Below are positions 19,435 to 29,935 of a stretch of 64,000 nucleotides of DNA, in pieces. Both the position numbers and the translations under genes were made by a program. The stretch spans positions 3,783 through 67,782 of the forward strand of contig JAJYEX010000005.1 in NCBI GenBank assembly GCA_021785515.1. The letters are read 5' to 3'. The stretch is from Pseudomonadota bacterium. Lineage in GTDB: Bacteria > Pseudomonadota > Gammaproteobacteria > Acidiferrobacterales > UBA6901. Under the pieces are notes generated by a model. The model was not told the DNA's origin, did not search any database, and saw only the letters and a list, made by a program, of their open reading frames with translations. Each line of letters starts with the position of its first letter. Within the stretch, counting starts at the first letter, position 1.

Positions 19435-19920
19435 GTGCCTGTGCGCGCCCGCGTTTCTGCGCTGATCACCGGACTGCAGTCCCTGGCTCTGACCCTGTGG
19501 GTCGGAAGCATGTGGGCGGTCGGTTATCTCGTCGCCCCGGTGCTGTTTGAATCCCTGCCGGACCCCATGAAGGCGGGCGCCATTGCGGCCAGGCTGTTCC
19601 GGATCACCGGATACCTCGGCCTTGCCTGCGGCCTTTTTTTGCTGGCCACGCAGCTTTATCGAGAAGGTTTCAGGGGGTTTCGACGCTGGCGCCTGCCGGT
19701 GCTCGGGGTGATGGTCGCCATCGGTCTGGTCGGCCAGCTTGGTTTGATGCCAGCGATGCACAGGCTCAGGGTTCTGGCCGACGGCAGACTCGTGTCCGGG
19801 ACCGCGATCGCCCGCCACTTTGGCGTGCTTCACGGAATTGCGAGCACCCTGTTCTTGGCTGACAGCCTGCTCGGATTGCTGCTTGTGACGTGCGGGCTGT
19901 GGGCGTCTTCCGGGGAGTGA
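19435..19920 (+). CDS. DUF4149-family membrane protein
   Basis: The 161-residue protein has four predicted membrane helices (around residues 10-35, 55-75, 85-108 and 132-157). The first helix carries LWVGSMWAVGYLVAPVLF, typical of DUF4149/TMEM205-like proteins, whose function is unknown. It starts at GTG 19435 or 19441. It lies between greA and rlmE, where many gammaproteobacteria have yhbY on the other strand; no yhbY is present here. Confidence 0.75.
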   Translation: MPVRARVSALITGLQSLALTLWVGSMWAVGYLVAPVLFESLPDPMKAGAIAARLFRITGYLGLACGLFLLATQLYREGFRGFRRWRLPVLGVMVAIGLVGQLGLMPAMHRLRVLADGRLVSGTAIARHFGVLHGIASTLFLADSLLGLLLVTCGLWASSGE

Positions 19921-20029
19921 GGAAGGCCGGTGACCGGGGGTGCGGGAGCGGTCGCGACCGGTCCAGACGGGGATGTCCCGCAGGCTGCGTGCGCACCCCG
20001 ATGCCGCGCATTATCGGAGCCACCTAGCT

Positions 20030-20656
20030 GTGGCGCGGACCCGCAGCAGCAAGGCCTGGCTGGCCGAGCATTTCAATGACCCTTACGTCAAGCGCGCCCA
20101 GCAGGAGGGGTTCCGCTCACGCGCCGTCTACAAGATCGAGGAGATAGATCGCCGGGACCACCTTCTTCGGCCAGGCATGGTGGTCGTTGACCTCGGCGCC
20201 GCGCCGGGGGGGTGGTCACAATATGCCGTGCGCCGGGCGGGCGCCTCGGGCCTGGTCGTCGCGCTCGACATCCTTCCCATGGAAGCCATCCCGGGAGTCG
20301 AGATTCTTGAAGGGGATTTTACCGAAGGAGCTGTTGTCGACCGGCTTTTCGGGCGTCTGGAAGGGCGGCCGGTAGATCTTGTAATCTCAGACATGGCACC
20401 CAATATTAGCGGTATTGACTCGGCCGACCAGGCCCGGGCCATGTATCTCGCGGAATTAGCGCTGGATTTTGCCATCCAAGTACTGAGGAACGGCGGTGAT
20501 TTCCTGGTCAAGGTGTTCCAGGGCGGTGGCTACCAAGAATTCTACCGGACGATGCGTGGCCGGTTTGACCGGGTTGTGGCCCGCAAGCCGCGGGCATCGC
20601 GCTCACGCAGCCGCGAGATATACTTGGTAGGAAAGGGTTTCCGGCCCGGAGCGTAG
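20030..20656 (+). CDS. rlmE: 23S rRNA (uridine-2'-O-)-methyltransferase RlmE (FtsJ/RrmJ)
   Basis: Heat-shock methyltransferase that modifies U2552 of 23S rRNA in Escherichia coli. The SAM site is VVVDLGAAPGGWSQYAVRRA; catalytic residues fall in ISDMAPNISGIDSADQ and DFLVKVFQGGGYQEFYR. The GTG at 20030 gives 208 residues, the usual length, and is preceded by GGAG; an upstream ATG at 19940 adds an unlikely arginine-rich extension. It lies upstream of ftsH, the standard order. Confidence 0.95.
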   Translation: MARTRSSKAWLAEHFNDPYVKRAQQEGFRSRAVYKIEEIDRRDHLLRPGMVVVDLGAAPGGWSQYAVRRAGASGLVVALDILPMEAIPGVEILEGDFTEGAVVDRLFGRLEGRPVDLVISDMAPNISGIDSADQARAMYLAELALDFAIQVLRNGGDFLVKVFQGGGYQEFYRTMRGRFDRVVARKPRASRSRSREIYLVGKGFRPGA

Positions 20657-20778
20657 GGCTGCGGAGCGCAGTTGTCGGGATCTGGCAAACAGAGCAAAAT
20701 GGAAACCAAACTGGGCGCTTGCAGTCCTATCATGTCCGGACTGCGGACACTGCGGCGCCGGTCGAATGAGGCAAGATA

Positions 20779-22695
20779 TTGAATAATCTCACGAAAAATC
20801 TCCTGCTGTGGCTCGTCATCGCGGTCGTGCTGATGTCGGTATTCAACAATTTCGGCAACCGCCAGGCGTCAGTGCACCAGATGGCCTATTCGCAGTTCTA
20901 CAGCCAGTTGCTGAGCGGACAGGTCAGCAAGGTCACCATGGAGGGCCGCAAGATCCAGGGCGTCACCAAGAGCGGCGACAAGTTCAGCACCTACAGTCCG
21001 GAGACGGATAACCGCGCGCTGATCGGCGACCTGCTGCGCAACAACGTCACCATCGACGCCAAGCCGCCGGAAGAGCAGTCGCTGCTGCTGCAGATCTTCA
21101 TCAACTGGTTCCCCATGTTGCTGCTCGTGGGCGTATGGGTGTTTTTCATGCGCCAGATGCAGGGCGGGGGTAGTGGTCGCGGAGCCATGGGTTTCGGCAA
21201 GAGTCGCGCGCGCATGCTCACGGAGGAGCAGAACAAGATCACTTTTGAGGATGTTGCCGGCGTGGAGGAGGCCAAGGAGGAGGTCGGGGAGCTGGTGGAG
21301 TTTCTGCGCGATCCCTCCAAGTTTCAGAAGCTCGGCGGGCGCATCCCCAAGGGTGTGCTGATGACCGGTTCTCCCGGTACCGGCAAGACGCTGCTCGCGA
21401 AGGCGATTGCCGGCGAAGCCAAGGTGCCGTTTTTTTCCATTTCGGGTTCCGATTTCGTCGAAATGTTCGTTGGCGTCGGTGCCTCGCGTGTCCGTGACAT
21501 GTTCGAGCAGGCCAAGAAGCACGCGCCGTGCATCATATTCATTGATGAGATCGACGCTGTCGGGCGGCAGCGTGGAGCCGGATTGGGTGGCGGACACGAC
21601 GAGCGCGAACAGACGCTCAACCAGTTGCTGGTGGAGATGGACGGCTTTGAGGGGACCGAGGGTGTCATCGTCATCGCCGCTACAAACCGGCCGGATGTGC
21701 TGGATCCAGCACTTCTGCGGCCAGGACGGTTCGATCGGCAGGTGTATGTGCCGCTGCCCGATATCCGGGGCCGCGAGCAAATCCTCAAGGTACACATGCG
21801 CAAGGTGCCGGTGTCGGACAACGTGGTTCCAAACATCATCGCGCGCGGTACCCCTGGTTTCTCCGGCGCGGATCTTGCCAACCTGGTGAATGAGGCCGCG
21901 CTGTTTGCGGCGCGGGCCAACAAGCGCCTGGTCGACATGGACGATTTCGAGAAGGCCAAGGACAAGATCGTGATGGGTGCAGAGCGTCGTTCGATCGTGA
22001 TGCCGGAGAAGGAGCGCACGAACACGGCCTACCACGAGTCCGGGCATGCCGTGGTGGCCAAGTCGCTGCCGAACACCGATCCGGTCCACAAGGTCACCAT
22101 CATCCCGCGCGGTCGCGCGCTGGGCGTGACCATGCAGCTGCCGACCGAAGATCGTTACAGCCATGACCGTGAGTCCCTGCTGGCCACAATCGCGGTGCTC
22201 ATGGGCGGGCGTATCGCTGAAGAGGTATTCATGCACCAGATGACGACCGGGGCGGCGAACGATTTCGAACGCGCGACCGAGCTGGCGCGTAACATGGTGA
22301 CGCGCTGGGGCATGAGCGACGCGCTGGGTACACGTGTGTATGGTGAAAACCAGAGCGAGGTGTTCCTCGGGCGGGACGTGACGACCCACAAGAACCTGAG
22401 CGATGCGACCGTACAGCTTGTCGATAACGAAATCCGGCGCATCATCGATGAGCAGTATGCGCGGGCGCGCAAGATCATCGAGGACAACCGGGACAAGATT
22501 GAGCGGATGACAAAGGCGCTGCTTGAGTGGGAAACCCTCAGCTCCGATCAGATCGAGGACATCATGGCCGGAAAGCAGCCTCGTCCTCCGGTGGACTTCG
22601 CCGGGCCGGCCTCTCCCGGTTCCGGTCAGCCAGGCTCCCCGGCGGCGCGACAGCCGCGTGCCAATCCGATCGACACCCCGGCCGCGGAGCACTGA
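20779..22695 (+). CDS. ftsH: ATP-dependent zinc metalloprotease FtsH
   Basis: Membrane-anchored AAA+ protease that degrades sigma32, LpxC and damaged membrane proteins in model bacteria. The 638-residue protein has two N-terminal membrane helices (about 6-23 and 105-125), Walker A (GSPGTGKT), Walker B (IIFIDEID), the AAA second region of homology ([11 protein letters not shown]) and the zinc site HESGH. The start is TTG at 20779 with GAGG upstream. Its presence next to sigma32-type promoters in the same window fits a sigma32-FtsH feedback loop. Confidence 0.97.
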   Translation: MNNLTKNLLLWLVIAVVLMSVFNNFGNRQASVHQMAYSQFYSQLLSGQVSKVTMEGRKIQGVTKSGDKFSTYSPETDNRALIGDLLRNNVTIDAKPPEEQSLLLQIFINWFPMLLLVGVWVFFMRQMQGGGSGRGAMGFGKSRARMLTEEQNKITFEDVAGVEEAKEEVGELVEFLRDPSKFQKLGGRIPKGVLMTGSPGTGKTLLAKAIAGEAKVPFFSISGSDFVEMFVGVGASRVRDMFEQAKKHAPCIIFIDEIDAVGRQRGAGLGGGHDEREQTLNQLLVEMDGFEGTEGVIVIAATNRPDVLDPALLRPGRFDRQVYVPLPDIRGREQILKVHMRKVPVSDNVVPNIIARGTPGFSGADLANLVNEAALFAARANKRLVDMDDFEKAKDKIVMGAERRSIVMPEKERTNTAYHESGHAVVAKSLPNTDPVHKVTIIPRGRALGVTMQLPTEDRYSHDRESLLATIAVLMGGRIAEEVFMHQMTTGAANDFERATELARNMVTRWGMSDALGTRVYGENQSEVFLGRDVTTHKNLSDATVQLVDNEIRRIIDEQYARARKIIEDNRDKIERMTKALLEWETLSSDQIEDIMAGKQPRPPVDFAGPASPGSGQPGSPAARQPRANPIDTPAAEH

Positions 22696-22723
22696 GCACC
22701 CGCATCGCGGCTCGTTATCCTGC

Positions 22724-23632
22724 ATGACCGCGCCCGAGGTGACCCAGGGAAATGCGGATTGCCGCCCAGTTCTCGACTGTGGCGGGAAGCCGCTCGACCT
22801 GGGCCGCGTCACCCTCATGGGCATCCTCAACGTTACCCCCGATTCGTTTTCGGACGGAGGCGCCTTCTCCGTTCCGGAACGGGCGGTAGAGCACGCGCTT
22901 GCCATGGTCGAGGAGGGTGCGGACATCATTGACGTAGGCGGGGAATCGACCCGTCCGGGGGCGCAGGCGGTCACGGCGGCAGAGGAGATCCGGCGCGTGA
23001 TACCCGTCATCCGGGTGTTGGCACAGGCCATCCCGGTGCCGGTTTCTGTTGATACCTCCAAGCCTGAAGTGATGCGCGCTGCCGCGGATGCCGGTGCGGG
23101 GATGATCAATGACGTCATGGCCCTGAGGACGGCGGGCGCGCTTGAGACGGTGCGCGAACTCGGACTGCCGGTCTGTCTTATGCACATGCAGGGCGAGCCG
23201 CGCAGCATGCAGCGCAATCCTACTTATCGGGATGTGGTCGGGGAGATCCTCGCGTTTCTGCGCGAGCGGATCGACGCTTGTGTCGCGGCCGGAATTCCGC
23301 GGGACCGCCTGATCGTCGATCCGGGGTTCGGTTTCGGCAAGACTGTGGAGCACAACCTGGAACTGCTGCGCCGGCTCCCGGAATTCGGGACCCTGCAGGC
23401 GCCTGTCCTCGTTGGACTCTCGCGCAAGTCCCTGATCGGGGCGGTGCTGGGATTACCGGTGGGGGAACGTCTGCACGCCAGCGTGGCCCTGGCGCTGTGC
23501 GCGGCACAGCAGGGGGCGGCCATCGTCCGAGTCCACGATGTGCGTCCGACCCGAGAGGCGCTCCGCATGGCCGAGGCCGTGGCGGGCCGCCGCCGCTGGC
23601 GATCGGCTACAATGGATTGTGAAGGGCAATAA
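22724..23632 (+). CDS. folP: Dihydropteroate synthase FolP
   Basis: Condenses p-aminobenzoate with the pterin diphosphate in folate synthesis; the sulfonamide target. The 302-residue protein has [48 protein letters not shown] and [20 protein letters not shown], the usual TIM-barrel motifs. The start is ATG 22724 shortly after the ftsH stop; the frame is open further upstream inside ftsH, but that part has no family similarity. It is followed by glmM. Confidence 0.96.
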   Translation: MTAPEVTQGNADCRPVLDCGGKPLDLGRVTLMGILNVTPDSFSDGGAFSVPERAVEHALAMVEEGADIIDVGGESTRPGAQAVTAAEEIRRVIPVIRVLAQAIPVPVSVDTSKPEVMRAAADAGAGMINDVMALRTAGALETVRELGLPVCLMHMQGEPRSMQRNPTYRDVVGEILAFLRERIDACVAAGIPRDRLIVDPGFGFGKTVEHNLELLRRLPEFGTLQAPVLVGLSRKSLIGAVLGLPVGERLHASVALALCAAQQGAAIVRVHDVRPTREALRMAEAVAGRRRWRSATMDCEGQ

Positions 23633-23649
23633 TTGTAAGGAGAGAAAGG

Positions 23650-25002
23650 ATGGGCAAGCACTATTTCGGCACGGATGGAATCCGTGGATGCATGGGCGAG
23701 GAGCCGATTACGCCGGAAACCGTGCTCAAGCTCGGCTGGGCCGCGGGTCTCGTGCTCGGAAATGGCGCAACTGACCATGCCTCGATCCTCATCGGCAAGG
23801 ATACACGGGTATCGGGCTATCTGCTCGAGTCGGCGCTGGAGGCCGGCCTGTCGGCCGCCGGTGTCGATATCCGCCTCCTTGGCCCCATGCCCACGCCCGG
23901 TATCGCCTACCTCACCCGTACGGCCCGTGCCCGCGCCGGCATCGTGATCAGCGCCTCGCACAATCCGTACCAGGACAACGGGATCAAGTTCTTTTCGTCC
24001 GAGGGGTGCAAGCTGCCGGATGAGGTGGAACTGGAAATCGAACGGATGATGGCCGAGCCACTGCGCACCGTGGAGCCCAGCCGGCTTGGCAAAGCGAGAC
24101 GCTATGAGGATGCCGGCGGCCGCTATATCGAGTTCTGCAAGAGTACGTTTCCGCACCGGCTGAGCCTCGAGAGCCTGAAGATCGTCATCGACTGCGCCAA
24201 CGGAGCCGCCTACCAGATTGCGCCCCATGTGTTTTCCGAGCTGGGGGCCGATGTCGTGGCGGTGGGCAACCAGCCGGACGGACTTAACATCAATCACGAG
24301 TGCGGGTCGACCGATACCGGGTTACTGCGTCGCACCGTGATGGAACAGCACGCCGATCTTGGAATCGCGCTCGATGGGGACGGTGACCGGGTCATCATGG
24401 TGGATAGCAGCGGGGAGACCGTCGATGGCGACCAGATGCTTTACATCATTGCCGAGGCGCGCCAGAACATGGGCCGCCTGCACGGTGGGGTGGTCGGGAC
24501 GCTGATGAGCAACCTAGGGCTTGAGCAGGCCCTGCAGGGCAAGGGAATTCCATTCCGGCGCGTCCAGGTGGGCGATCGCTATGTGCTTTCGATCCTCCAG
24601 CAGGAGCGATGGGAGCTGGGCGGGGAGACGTCCGGGCATCTCATCTGTCTCGACAAGAGCACGACCGGCGATGGCATCATCGCGGCACTGGAGGTGGTTG
24701 CGGTCATGTGCCAGTCCGGCCGGACCCTGGCGCAGCTCAAGAGCGGTATGGCGGTGTATCCGCAGACCATGATCAATGTGCGCATGAACCGCCGTTTCGA
24801 TGTCAACAGCTCGAAGCCTGTCATGAAGGTTCTGGCCGAGGTCGAGGCGCAGCTGGGCTCGCAGGGCCGCGTTGTGCTGCGGCCCTCGGGAACGGAACCC
24901 GTCGTGCGGGTGATGCTCGAAGGCCGTGACAGGGTGCTGATCGAGCGTCTCGGGCAACTTTTGGCCGAAACCGTACGGCGGGTCGCCGAAGAAGCCGCCT
25001 GA
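23650..25002 (+). CDS. glmM: Phosphoglucosamine mutase GlmM
   Basis: Converts glucosamine-6-phosphate to glucosamine-1-phosphate for UDP-GlcNAc, feeding peptidoglycan and LPS. The 450-residue protein has the phosphoserine loop [16 protein letters not shown], the metal-binding [13 protein letters not shown], the sugar loop GGETSGHLI and the C-terminal phosphate site [15 protein letters not shown] 23650 has GGAGAGAAAGG upstream. It is part of ftsH-folP-glmM. Confidence 0.97.
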   Translation: MGKHYFGTDGIRGCMGEEPITPETVLKLGWAAGLVLGNGATDHASILIGKDTRVSGYLLESALEAGLSAAGVDIRLLGPMPTPGIAYLTRTARARAGIVISASHNPYQDNGIKFFSSEGCKLPDEVELEIERMMAEPLRTVEPSRLGKARRYEDAGGRYIEFCKSTFPHRLSLESLKIVIDCANGAAYQIAPHVFSELGADVVAVGNQPDGLNINHECGSTDTGLLRRTVMEQHADLGIALDGDGDRVIMVDSSGETVDGDQMLYIIAEARQNMGRLHGGVVGTLMSNLGLEQALQGKGIPFRRVQVGDRYVLSILQQERWELGGETSGHLICLDKSTTGDGIIAALEVVAVMCQSGRTLAQLKSGMAVYPQTMINVRMNRRFDVNSSKPVMKVLAEVEAQLGSQGRVVLRPSGTEPVVRVMLEGRDRVLIERLGQLLAETVRRVAEEAA

Positions 25003-25150
25003 TCCGCCCGGGGTACCCAGGGCGCATTCCGGTCCACCGCATGGTCGGCTGGCCCCCGGGGTGAAATTGCTTTCTGCGCCGGTGCCCGGTAACATCCCGC
25101 CCGCTCTTGTCGTTTCGGTCCCATGCCTAAACAATAAGCGGAGAATTATC

Positions 25151-25903
25151 ATGCGCCGTCGTGTGGTCGCGGGCAATTGGAAAATGAACGGCACCCAGGC
25201 CGAGGCGGCAGCGCTGATACGCGGAATTGAGCAGGGACTGGGTGACGTCCGGCGGACCGAGGTGCTTGTGTGTCCACCGTTTGTTCTCATTCCAATTGTT
25301 GCCGAATGGCTGGGGGGCAGCCGGGTTGCCTGGGGTGGCCAGAACCTGAGCGCCCACAAGTCCGGTGCTTATACGGGTGAGGTGTCCGGCCCCATGCTGC
25401 GCGATTTCGGCTGCAGTCATGTGATTGTTGGCCACTCAGAGCGGCGTGCGCTCTATGGCGAGGATGACCAGACGGTAGCCGAGAAATTTCGTGCCGCCCA
25501 GGGCGTTGGTCTGGTTCCGATTCTGTGCGTCGGGGAGACTCTGGCGGAACGGGAGTCTAATGAGACAGAAAGGGTGGTTGCGCGCCAGATCGACGCGGTA
25601 GTCGGGATGGTCGGCATCGGGGCGATGGACAGCGCCATCGTCGCATATGAGCCGGTTTGGGCTATCGGGACCGGCAGGACCGCGACGCCCGAACAGGCGC
25701 AGGCTGTGCACGCCTTCATTCGTGGCCGTCTGGCACAGACGAGTTCGACCGTGGCCGAGCGCCTGCGGATTCTGTACGGTGGCAGCGTCAAGGGGGCCAA
25801 TGCGCGGCAGCTTTTCGCGCAACCGGACATTGACGGCGGTCTGATCGGCGGCGCATCGTTGGATGCGCAGGAATTTTTGGGGATCTGCCGGGCTGCAGAC
25901 TGA
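25151..25903 (+). CDS. tpiA: Triosephosphate isomerase
   Basis: Interconverts dihydroxyacetone phosphate and glyceraldehyde-3-phosphate. The 250-residue protein has the catalytic lysine in VAGNWKMNGT, histidine in VIVGHSERRALYGE, and glutamate in AYEPVWAIGTGRTATPEQAQ. ATG 25151 follows GCGGAGA; the open frame extends 90 bases upstream without similarity. It sits between glmM and secG, a common position in gammaproteobacteria outside the enterics. Confidence 0.97.
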   Translation: MRRRVVAGNWKMNGTQAEAAALIRGIEQGLGDVRRTEVLVCPPFVLIPIVAEWLGGSRVAWGGQNLSAHKSGAYTGEVSGPMLRDFGCSHVIVGHSERRALYGEDDQTVAEKFRAAQGVGLVPILCVGETLAERESNETERVVARQIDAVVGMVGIGAMDSAIVAYEPVWAIGTGRTATPEQAQAVHAFIRGRLAQTSSTVAERLRILYGGSVKGANARQLFAQPDIDGGLIGGASLDAQEFLGICRAAD

Positions 25904-25990
25904 GTCCCGGCAACCGCCACAGGCAAGGGCCGGATTCGGGGGATGCACGCACCCGAGGTACATGCGGATATTGGAGTAGTGAGCGCGGAC

Positions 25991-26335
25991 ATGCTGAAAG
26001 AGTTGCTGTTGGTCATTCATGTGCTCGTGGCGATTGCCATAGTTGGACTGGTGCTGTTGCAGCAGGGCAAGGGTGCGGACATCGGGGCGTCCTTTGGCAG
26101 TGGTGCGTCCCAAACGCTGTTCGGCGCCCGCGGGTCGGCAACGTTCCTGAGCCGACTCACGGCTGTGCTGGCCACCATATTTTTTATAACCAGCCTTTCG
26201 CTGACCGTCATCGATGCCCGGCAGGCGCAGCCGAAAAGCGTGACGCAGGACGTCCCGGCCAGTTCGATCCCGGTGCCCGCGCCGGCAGTGCCGGCAGCAC
26301 CGACCAAGCCGGGCGTGCCCGCGGTGCCGAAATAG
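25991..26335 (+). CDS. secG: Preprotein translocase subunit SecG
   Basis: Small accessory subunit of the SecYEG channel. The 114-residue protein has two membrane helices (about residues 3-23 and 54-74), the first within MLKELLLVIHVLVAIAIVGL, followed by VLLQQGKGADIGASFGSGAS and a Pro/Ala-rich C-terminus. The ATG at 25991 fits the family start; the ribosome site is weak. It is followed by tRNA-Leu, as in Escherichia coli (secG-leuU). Confidence 0.94.
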   Translation: MLKELLLVIHVLVAIAIVGLVLLQQGKGADIGASFGSGASQTLFGARGSATFLSRLTAVLATIFFITSLSLTVIDARQAQPKSVTQDVPASSIPVPAPAVPAAPTKPGVPAVPK

Positions 26336-26376
26336 GCAGCAAGAAAACAGACGAAAGGGCGGGTTTCCGGCCTTCA

Positions 26377-26461
26377 GCCGAAGTGGTGAAATTGGTAGAC
26401 ACGCCGTCTTGAGGGGGCGGTGGCGCAAGCCGTGCGGGTTCGAGTCCCGCCTTCGGCACCA
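26377..26461 (+). tRNA. tRNA-Leu (anticodon GAG)
   Basis: 85 bases including an encoded CCA. The acceptor GCCGAAG (26377-26383) pairs with CTTCGGC (26451-26457). The anticodon stem CCGTC/GGCGG holds the loop TTGAGGG with anticodon GAG at 26411-26413; a long variable arm and the T-loop TTCGAGT are present. Class II tRNA, equivalent to Escherichia coli leuU, which also follows secG. Confidence 0.97.
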
Positions 26462-26473
26462 ATAGCAGGGCAG

Positions 26474-26493
26474 CCCGTTCCTTCTGGAACGGG
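26474..26493 (+). terminator. Hairpin after tRNA-Leu
   Basis: CCCGTTCC, loop TTCT, GGAACGGG: a perfect 8-bp stem 12 bases after the tRNA. No T run follows, so it is a processing or partial termination signal rather than a clear intrinsic terminator. A second dyad, GGGGTT-AG-AACCCC, follows at 26511-26524. Confidence 0.4.
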
Positions 26494-26576
26494 AGGGTAT
26501 CGCCAGTGCAGGGGTTAGAACCCCTAAAACAGCGATAACCATATGAAAGATATACTAATAATGTGCTGGCAGCGGC

Positions 26577-26606
26577 TTGACTTTGCTCATATCAGAGGCC
26601 TAGACT
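26577..26606 (+). promoter_or_regulatory. Likely promoter of the nuo operon
   Basis: TTGACT (26577-26582), 18-base spacer, TAGACT (26601-26606), 58 bases before nuoA. A second possible -10, TATACT at about 26551-26556, lies upstream. Confidence 0.5.
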
Positions 26607-26664
26607 GCCCGGCTGGGTGTTGGGCGGGCCCGACCAGACAAAAAACTCCTTCTAAGGGTGGCTG

Positions 26665-27021
26665 ATGCTGGAGAATTATCTCCCAATACTGCTTTTTATC
26701 GCGGTCGGCATCGCAATCGGTGTGATGCCGATGGTCATGGGGCGGATACTGGCGCCTCATAGGCCGAACAGCGAGAAGCTCTCGCCATATGAATGTGGCT
26801 TCGATGCGTTCGGGGATACGCGCACGAAGTTCGACGTGCGTTATTACCTCGTCGCCATCCTGTTCATCATTTTTGACCTTGAGATCGCGTTTCTCTTCCC
26901 GTGGGCGGTTGTGCTTCGGCAGATCGGCGTATTCGGCTTTCTCGCCATGATGCTTTTCCTGGGCATTCTCGTGATTGGCTTCATCTATGAATGGCGGAAG
27001 GGAGCCTTGGAATGGGAATAG
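26665..27021 (+). CDS. nuoA: NADH-quinone oxidoreductase subunit A
   Basis: Small membrane subunit of respiratory complex I near the quinone channel. 118 residues with three membrane helices (about 5-27, 60-82, 88-110) and the conserved loop [20 protein letters not shown] containing the family cysteine. First gene of nuoABCDEFGHIJKLMN; its stop overlaps the nuoB start. Confidence 0.96.
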   Translation: MLENYLPILLFIAVGIAIGVMPMVMGRILAPHRPNSEKLSPYECGFDAFGDTRTKFDVRYYLVAILFIIFDLEIAFLFPWAVVLRQIGVFGFLAMMLFLGILVIGFIYEWRKGALEWE

Positions 27022-27488
27022 AGGGTGTGCTCGAACGGGGCTGGATCACCACCTCCGCCGACAAGCTGATCAACTGGACGCGCACCGGGTCGCTGTGGCC
27101 CATGACCTTTGGTCTGGCATGTTGCGCAGTAGAGATGATGCACGCCGGCGCATCACGCTACGACCTGGATCGTTTCGGCGTGATCTTCCGCCCAAGCCCC
27201 AGGCAGTCGGATGTCATGATCGTTGCCGGTACCCTGGTGAACAAGATGGCCCCGGCTCTGCGCAAGGTCTACGACCAGATGGCGGAACCGCGCTGGGTGA
27301 TCTCTATGGGTTCCTGCGCCAATGGGGGTGGTTACTATCACTATTCCTATTCGGTTGTCCGGGGCTGTGACCGCATCGTACCGGTAGACATCTATGTGCC
27401 AGGTTGCCCGCCGACTGCCGAAGCACTGCTGTACGGCATCATCCAGCTGCAGAACAAGATCAAGCGCACCAACACCATAGCCCGCTAG
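27012..27488 (+). CDS. nuoB: NADH-quinone oxidoreductase subunit B
   Basis: Carries the terminal [4Fe-4S] cluster N2 that reduces quinone. 158 residues; cluster ligands appear in [25 protein letters not shown] and [20 protein letters not shown] 27012 overlaps the nuoA end by ten bases and has GGAG seven bases before it; a frame opening at 26991 is less likely. Confidence 0.96.
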   Translation: MGIEGVLERGWITTSADKLINWTRTGSLWPMTFGLACCAVEMMHAGASRYDLDRFGVIFRPSPRQSDVMIVAGTLVNKMAPALRKVYDQMAEPRWVISMGSCANGGGYYHYSYSVVRGCDRIVPVDIYVPGCPPTAEALLYGIIQLQNKIKRTNTIAR

Positions 27489-27511
27489 ATCGGATACTGG
27501 GAACCGGATCC

Positions 27512-28123
27512 ATGAGCGAATCACTGCAGGCGCTTGCTGATCATGTCGCCGAAAAATTTGGCGATGCGGTGCTTGGGGTCCAGCAGTCTGCGGGGGAACT
27601 CACACTCGAGCTGGCCAGGGATGCGCTGCACCGGGTGTGCGCCGCGCTGCGGACCAATCCGCTGTTCTCCTTCGAGCAACTCATGGACCTGTGTGGTGTC
27701 GATTATCTTAATTACGCCGCGGAGTCTCCCGGCGGTGGCAGATCGGGTCCACGCTTCGCGGTGGTATACCACCTGCTGTCGGTGTCGCACAACCAGCGGC
27801 TGCGGCTGCGCGTGTTTGCGGATGGCGACATGCCGGTGGTCGAGTCGGTTTCGGACATATGGAATTCGGCGAACTGGTATGAACGCGAGGCCTTCGATCT
27901 GTTCGGGATCGTCTTTGAGGGACATCCGGATCTGCGGCGCATACTTACGGATTACGGTTTCATCGGCCATCCATTCCGCAAGGACTTCCCGCTGAGCGGG
28001 CAGGTTGAGATGCGCTACGACACCGAACGCGGGCGCGTAATTTACCAGCCTGTGACCATCGAGCCAAGGATACTGGTTCCGCGCGTCATCCGTGAGGAGG
28101 ATTACGGTGTTGGCAGGAAATAA
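27512..28123 (+). CDS. nuoC: NADH-quinone oxidoreductase subunit C
   Basis: Peripheral-arm subunit of complex I. 203 residues, with the 30-kDa-subunit signature [20 protein letters not shown] and then [20 protein letters not shown]. nuoC and nuoD are separate genes here, not fused as in Escherichia coli. Start ATG 27512; the open frame extends back into nuoB without similarity. Confidence 0.95.
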   Translation: MSESLQALADHVAEKFGDAVLGVQQSAGELTLELARDALHRVCAALRTNPLFSFEQLMDLCGVDYLNYAAESPGGGRSGPRFAVVYHLLSVSHNQRLRLRVFADGDMPVVESVSDIWNSANWYEREAFDLFGIVFEGHPDLRRILTDYGFIGHPFRKDFPLSGQVEMRYDTERGRVIYQPVTIEPRILVPRVIREEDYGVGRK

Positions 28124-28187
28124 GGGACTGGCAATGTGGGATCCGCAAACGGCTCGCGTCGGCGCCGCTGGACCGGAGGCGTGAGCC

Positions 28188-29441
28188 GTGCCTGAAATCA
28201 GGAATTACACCATGAATTTCGGTCCGCAGCATCCGGCGGCGCACGGCGTGCTCCGGCTGGTGCTGGAGCTGGACGGCGAGGTAATTGAGCGCGCCGACCC
28301 GCATATCGGATTGCTGCATCGCGCAACCGAGAAGCTGGCCGAGAGCAAGCCGTACAACCAGAGCATCGGTTATATGGACCGCCTCGACTACGTATCCATG
28401 ATGTGCAACGAACACGGTTACGTACTGGCAATGGAAAAGCTGCTGGGAGTCGAGCCGCCGGTTCGCGCCCAGTACATACGCGTGATGTTCGACGAGATCA
28501 CGCGCATTCTGAATCATCTTCTGTGGCTGGGTTCCCATGGACTGGACATCGGGGCCATGACGGTGTTTCTGTACTGCTTCCGGGAACGTGAAGATCTGAT
28601 GGACATGTACGAGGCGGTATCGGGTGCTCGCATGCATGCCACCTACTATCGCGTCGGCGGGGTGTATCGCGACCTGCCAGACAGCATGCCCCGGTATCAG
28701 GTCTCGAAATGGCACGATGCCGGAGAGATCGAACGGCTGAATGCCAGCCGCCAGGGGTCATTGCTCGATTTCATCTGGGACTTCACCGAACGCTTTCCCG
28801 GGCATGTAGACGAGTACGAGACGCTGCTTACCGACAATCGCATCTGGAAACAGCGCACGGTCGGCATCGGCGTCGTACCTCCCGAGCGGGCGCTGCAACT
28901 CGGGTTTTCCGGGCCGATGCTGCGTGGCAGTGGCATAGAATGGGATCTGCGCAAGAAGCAGCCATACGAAGTCTACGATCGGCTGGATTTCGACATACCG
29001 GTTGGGGTGAGCGGAGACTGCTACGATCGCTATCTGGTGCGAATCGAGGAAATGCGTCAGTCGAATCGGATTGTCCGCCAGTGCATAGAGTGGCTCAGGC
29101 GCAATCCGGGTCCGGTGATCATAGAAAACCACAAGCTGGTACCGCCAAGGCGCGCGGTCATGAAGGGTGACATGGAGGCGCTCATACACCACTTCAAGTT
29201 GTTCACCGAAGGTTTCTGCATACCGGAAGGCGAGGCCTACGCGGCCATCGAGCATCCCAAAGGCGAGTTCGGCGTCTATCTGGTTTCGGACGGGGCGAAC
29301 AAGCCGTTCCGACTAAAGATTCGCGCGCCAGGCTTTGCGCACCTGTCGGCCCTCGACGAGATGGTGCGCGGACACATGTTGGCCGACGTGGTGGCGATAA
29401 TCGGCACTCAGGACATCGTATTCGGCGAGATCGACCGTTGA
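28188..29441 (+). CDS. nuoD: NADH-quinone oxidoreductase subunit D
   Basis: 49-kDa-type subunit forming the quinone site with NuoB. 417 residues; [20 protein letters not shown] and [16 protein letters not shown] are hallmark motifs, and the C-terminus ends DIVFGEIDR as in the family. It starts with GTG 28188 after a 64-base gap from nuoC. The stop TGA overlaps a TTG just upstream of nuoE. Confidence 0.96.
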   Translation: MPEIRNYTMNFGPQHPAAHGVLRLVLELDGEVIERADPHIGLLHRATEKLAESKPYNQSIGYMDRLDYVSMMCNEHGYVLAMEKLLGVEPPVRAQYIRVMFDEITRILNHLLWLGSHGLDIGAMTVFLYCFREREDLMDMYEAVSGARMHATYYRVGGVYRDLPDSMPRYQVSKWHDAGEIERLNASRQGSLLDFIWDFTERFPGHVDEYETLLTDNRIWKQRTVGIGVVPPERALQLGFSGPMLRGSGIEWDLRKKQPYEVYDRLDFDIPVGVSGDCYDRYLVRIEEMRQSNRIVRQCIEWLRRNPGPVIIENHKLVPPRRAVMKGDMEALIHHFKLFTEGFCIPEGEAYAAIEHPKGEFGVYLVSDGANKPFRLKIRAPGFAHLSALDEMVRGHMLADVVAIIGTQDIVFGEIDR

Positions 29442-29458
29442 CCGGAACGGCTACCCCC

Positions 29459-29929
29459 ATGTTGAGCGAGGAATCGCTGGCTCGTATCGGGCGCGAGATT
29501 GCCAAATATCCGCCCGACCGCAAGGCGTCGGCTGTCATGGCGGCCTTGCATATCGCGCAGGACGAGCATGGATGGCTGAGCGAGCCGCTGATGGACTATG
29601 TTGCGCAGCTGCTCGACCTGCGTTCGATACAGGTGTACGAGGTGGCCACGTTCTACACCATGTACAATCTCAAGCCGGTGGGGAGGCATGTGATAAGCGT
29701 GTGCACCAACATTTCCTGCATGCTGACGGGTGCAGAGCATGTGGTGAAGCATCTTGAGAACCGGTTGGGCATACGGCTCGGGGAAACAACCGCTGATGGC
29801 CGGTTTACGCTGAAAGAAGTGGAATGTCTGGCGGCGTGCGGGGGGGCACCGATGTTCATGATCGACAAGACGTACCATGAAAATCTGACGCCGGACCGGA
29901 TCGACGAGATCCTCGGCAGTCTGGAGTAG
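29459..29929 (+). CDS. nuoE: NADH-quinone oxidoreductase subunit E
   Basis: Thioredoxin-fold [2Fe-2S] subunit of the NADH dehydrogenase module. 156 residues; ligands in VCTNISCMLTGAEHV and VECLAACGGAPMFMI. ATG 29459 (MLSEESLARIGREIAKYPPD) matches family starts; a TTG at 29438 overlapping the nuoD stop is the alternative. Confidence 0.94.
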   Translation: MLSEESLARIGREIAKYPPDRKASAVMAALHIAQDEHGWLSEPLMDYVAQLLDLRSIQVYEVATFYTMYNLKPVGRHVISVCTNISCMLTGAEHVVKHLENRLGIRLGETTADGRFTLKEVECLAACGGAPMFMIDKTYHENLTPDRIDEILGSLE

Positions 29930-29935
29930 CGCGCC

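Noticed and set aside
20721-20744. Inverted repeat GCAGTCC/GGACTGC before ftsH
   Set aside because: Short stem with a ten-base loop and no T run; cannot be distinguished from chance.
20869-23217. Minus-strand open frame of 782 codons opposite ftsH and folP
   Set aside because: Antisense shadow of two well-identified genes; no protein features of its own.
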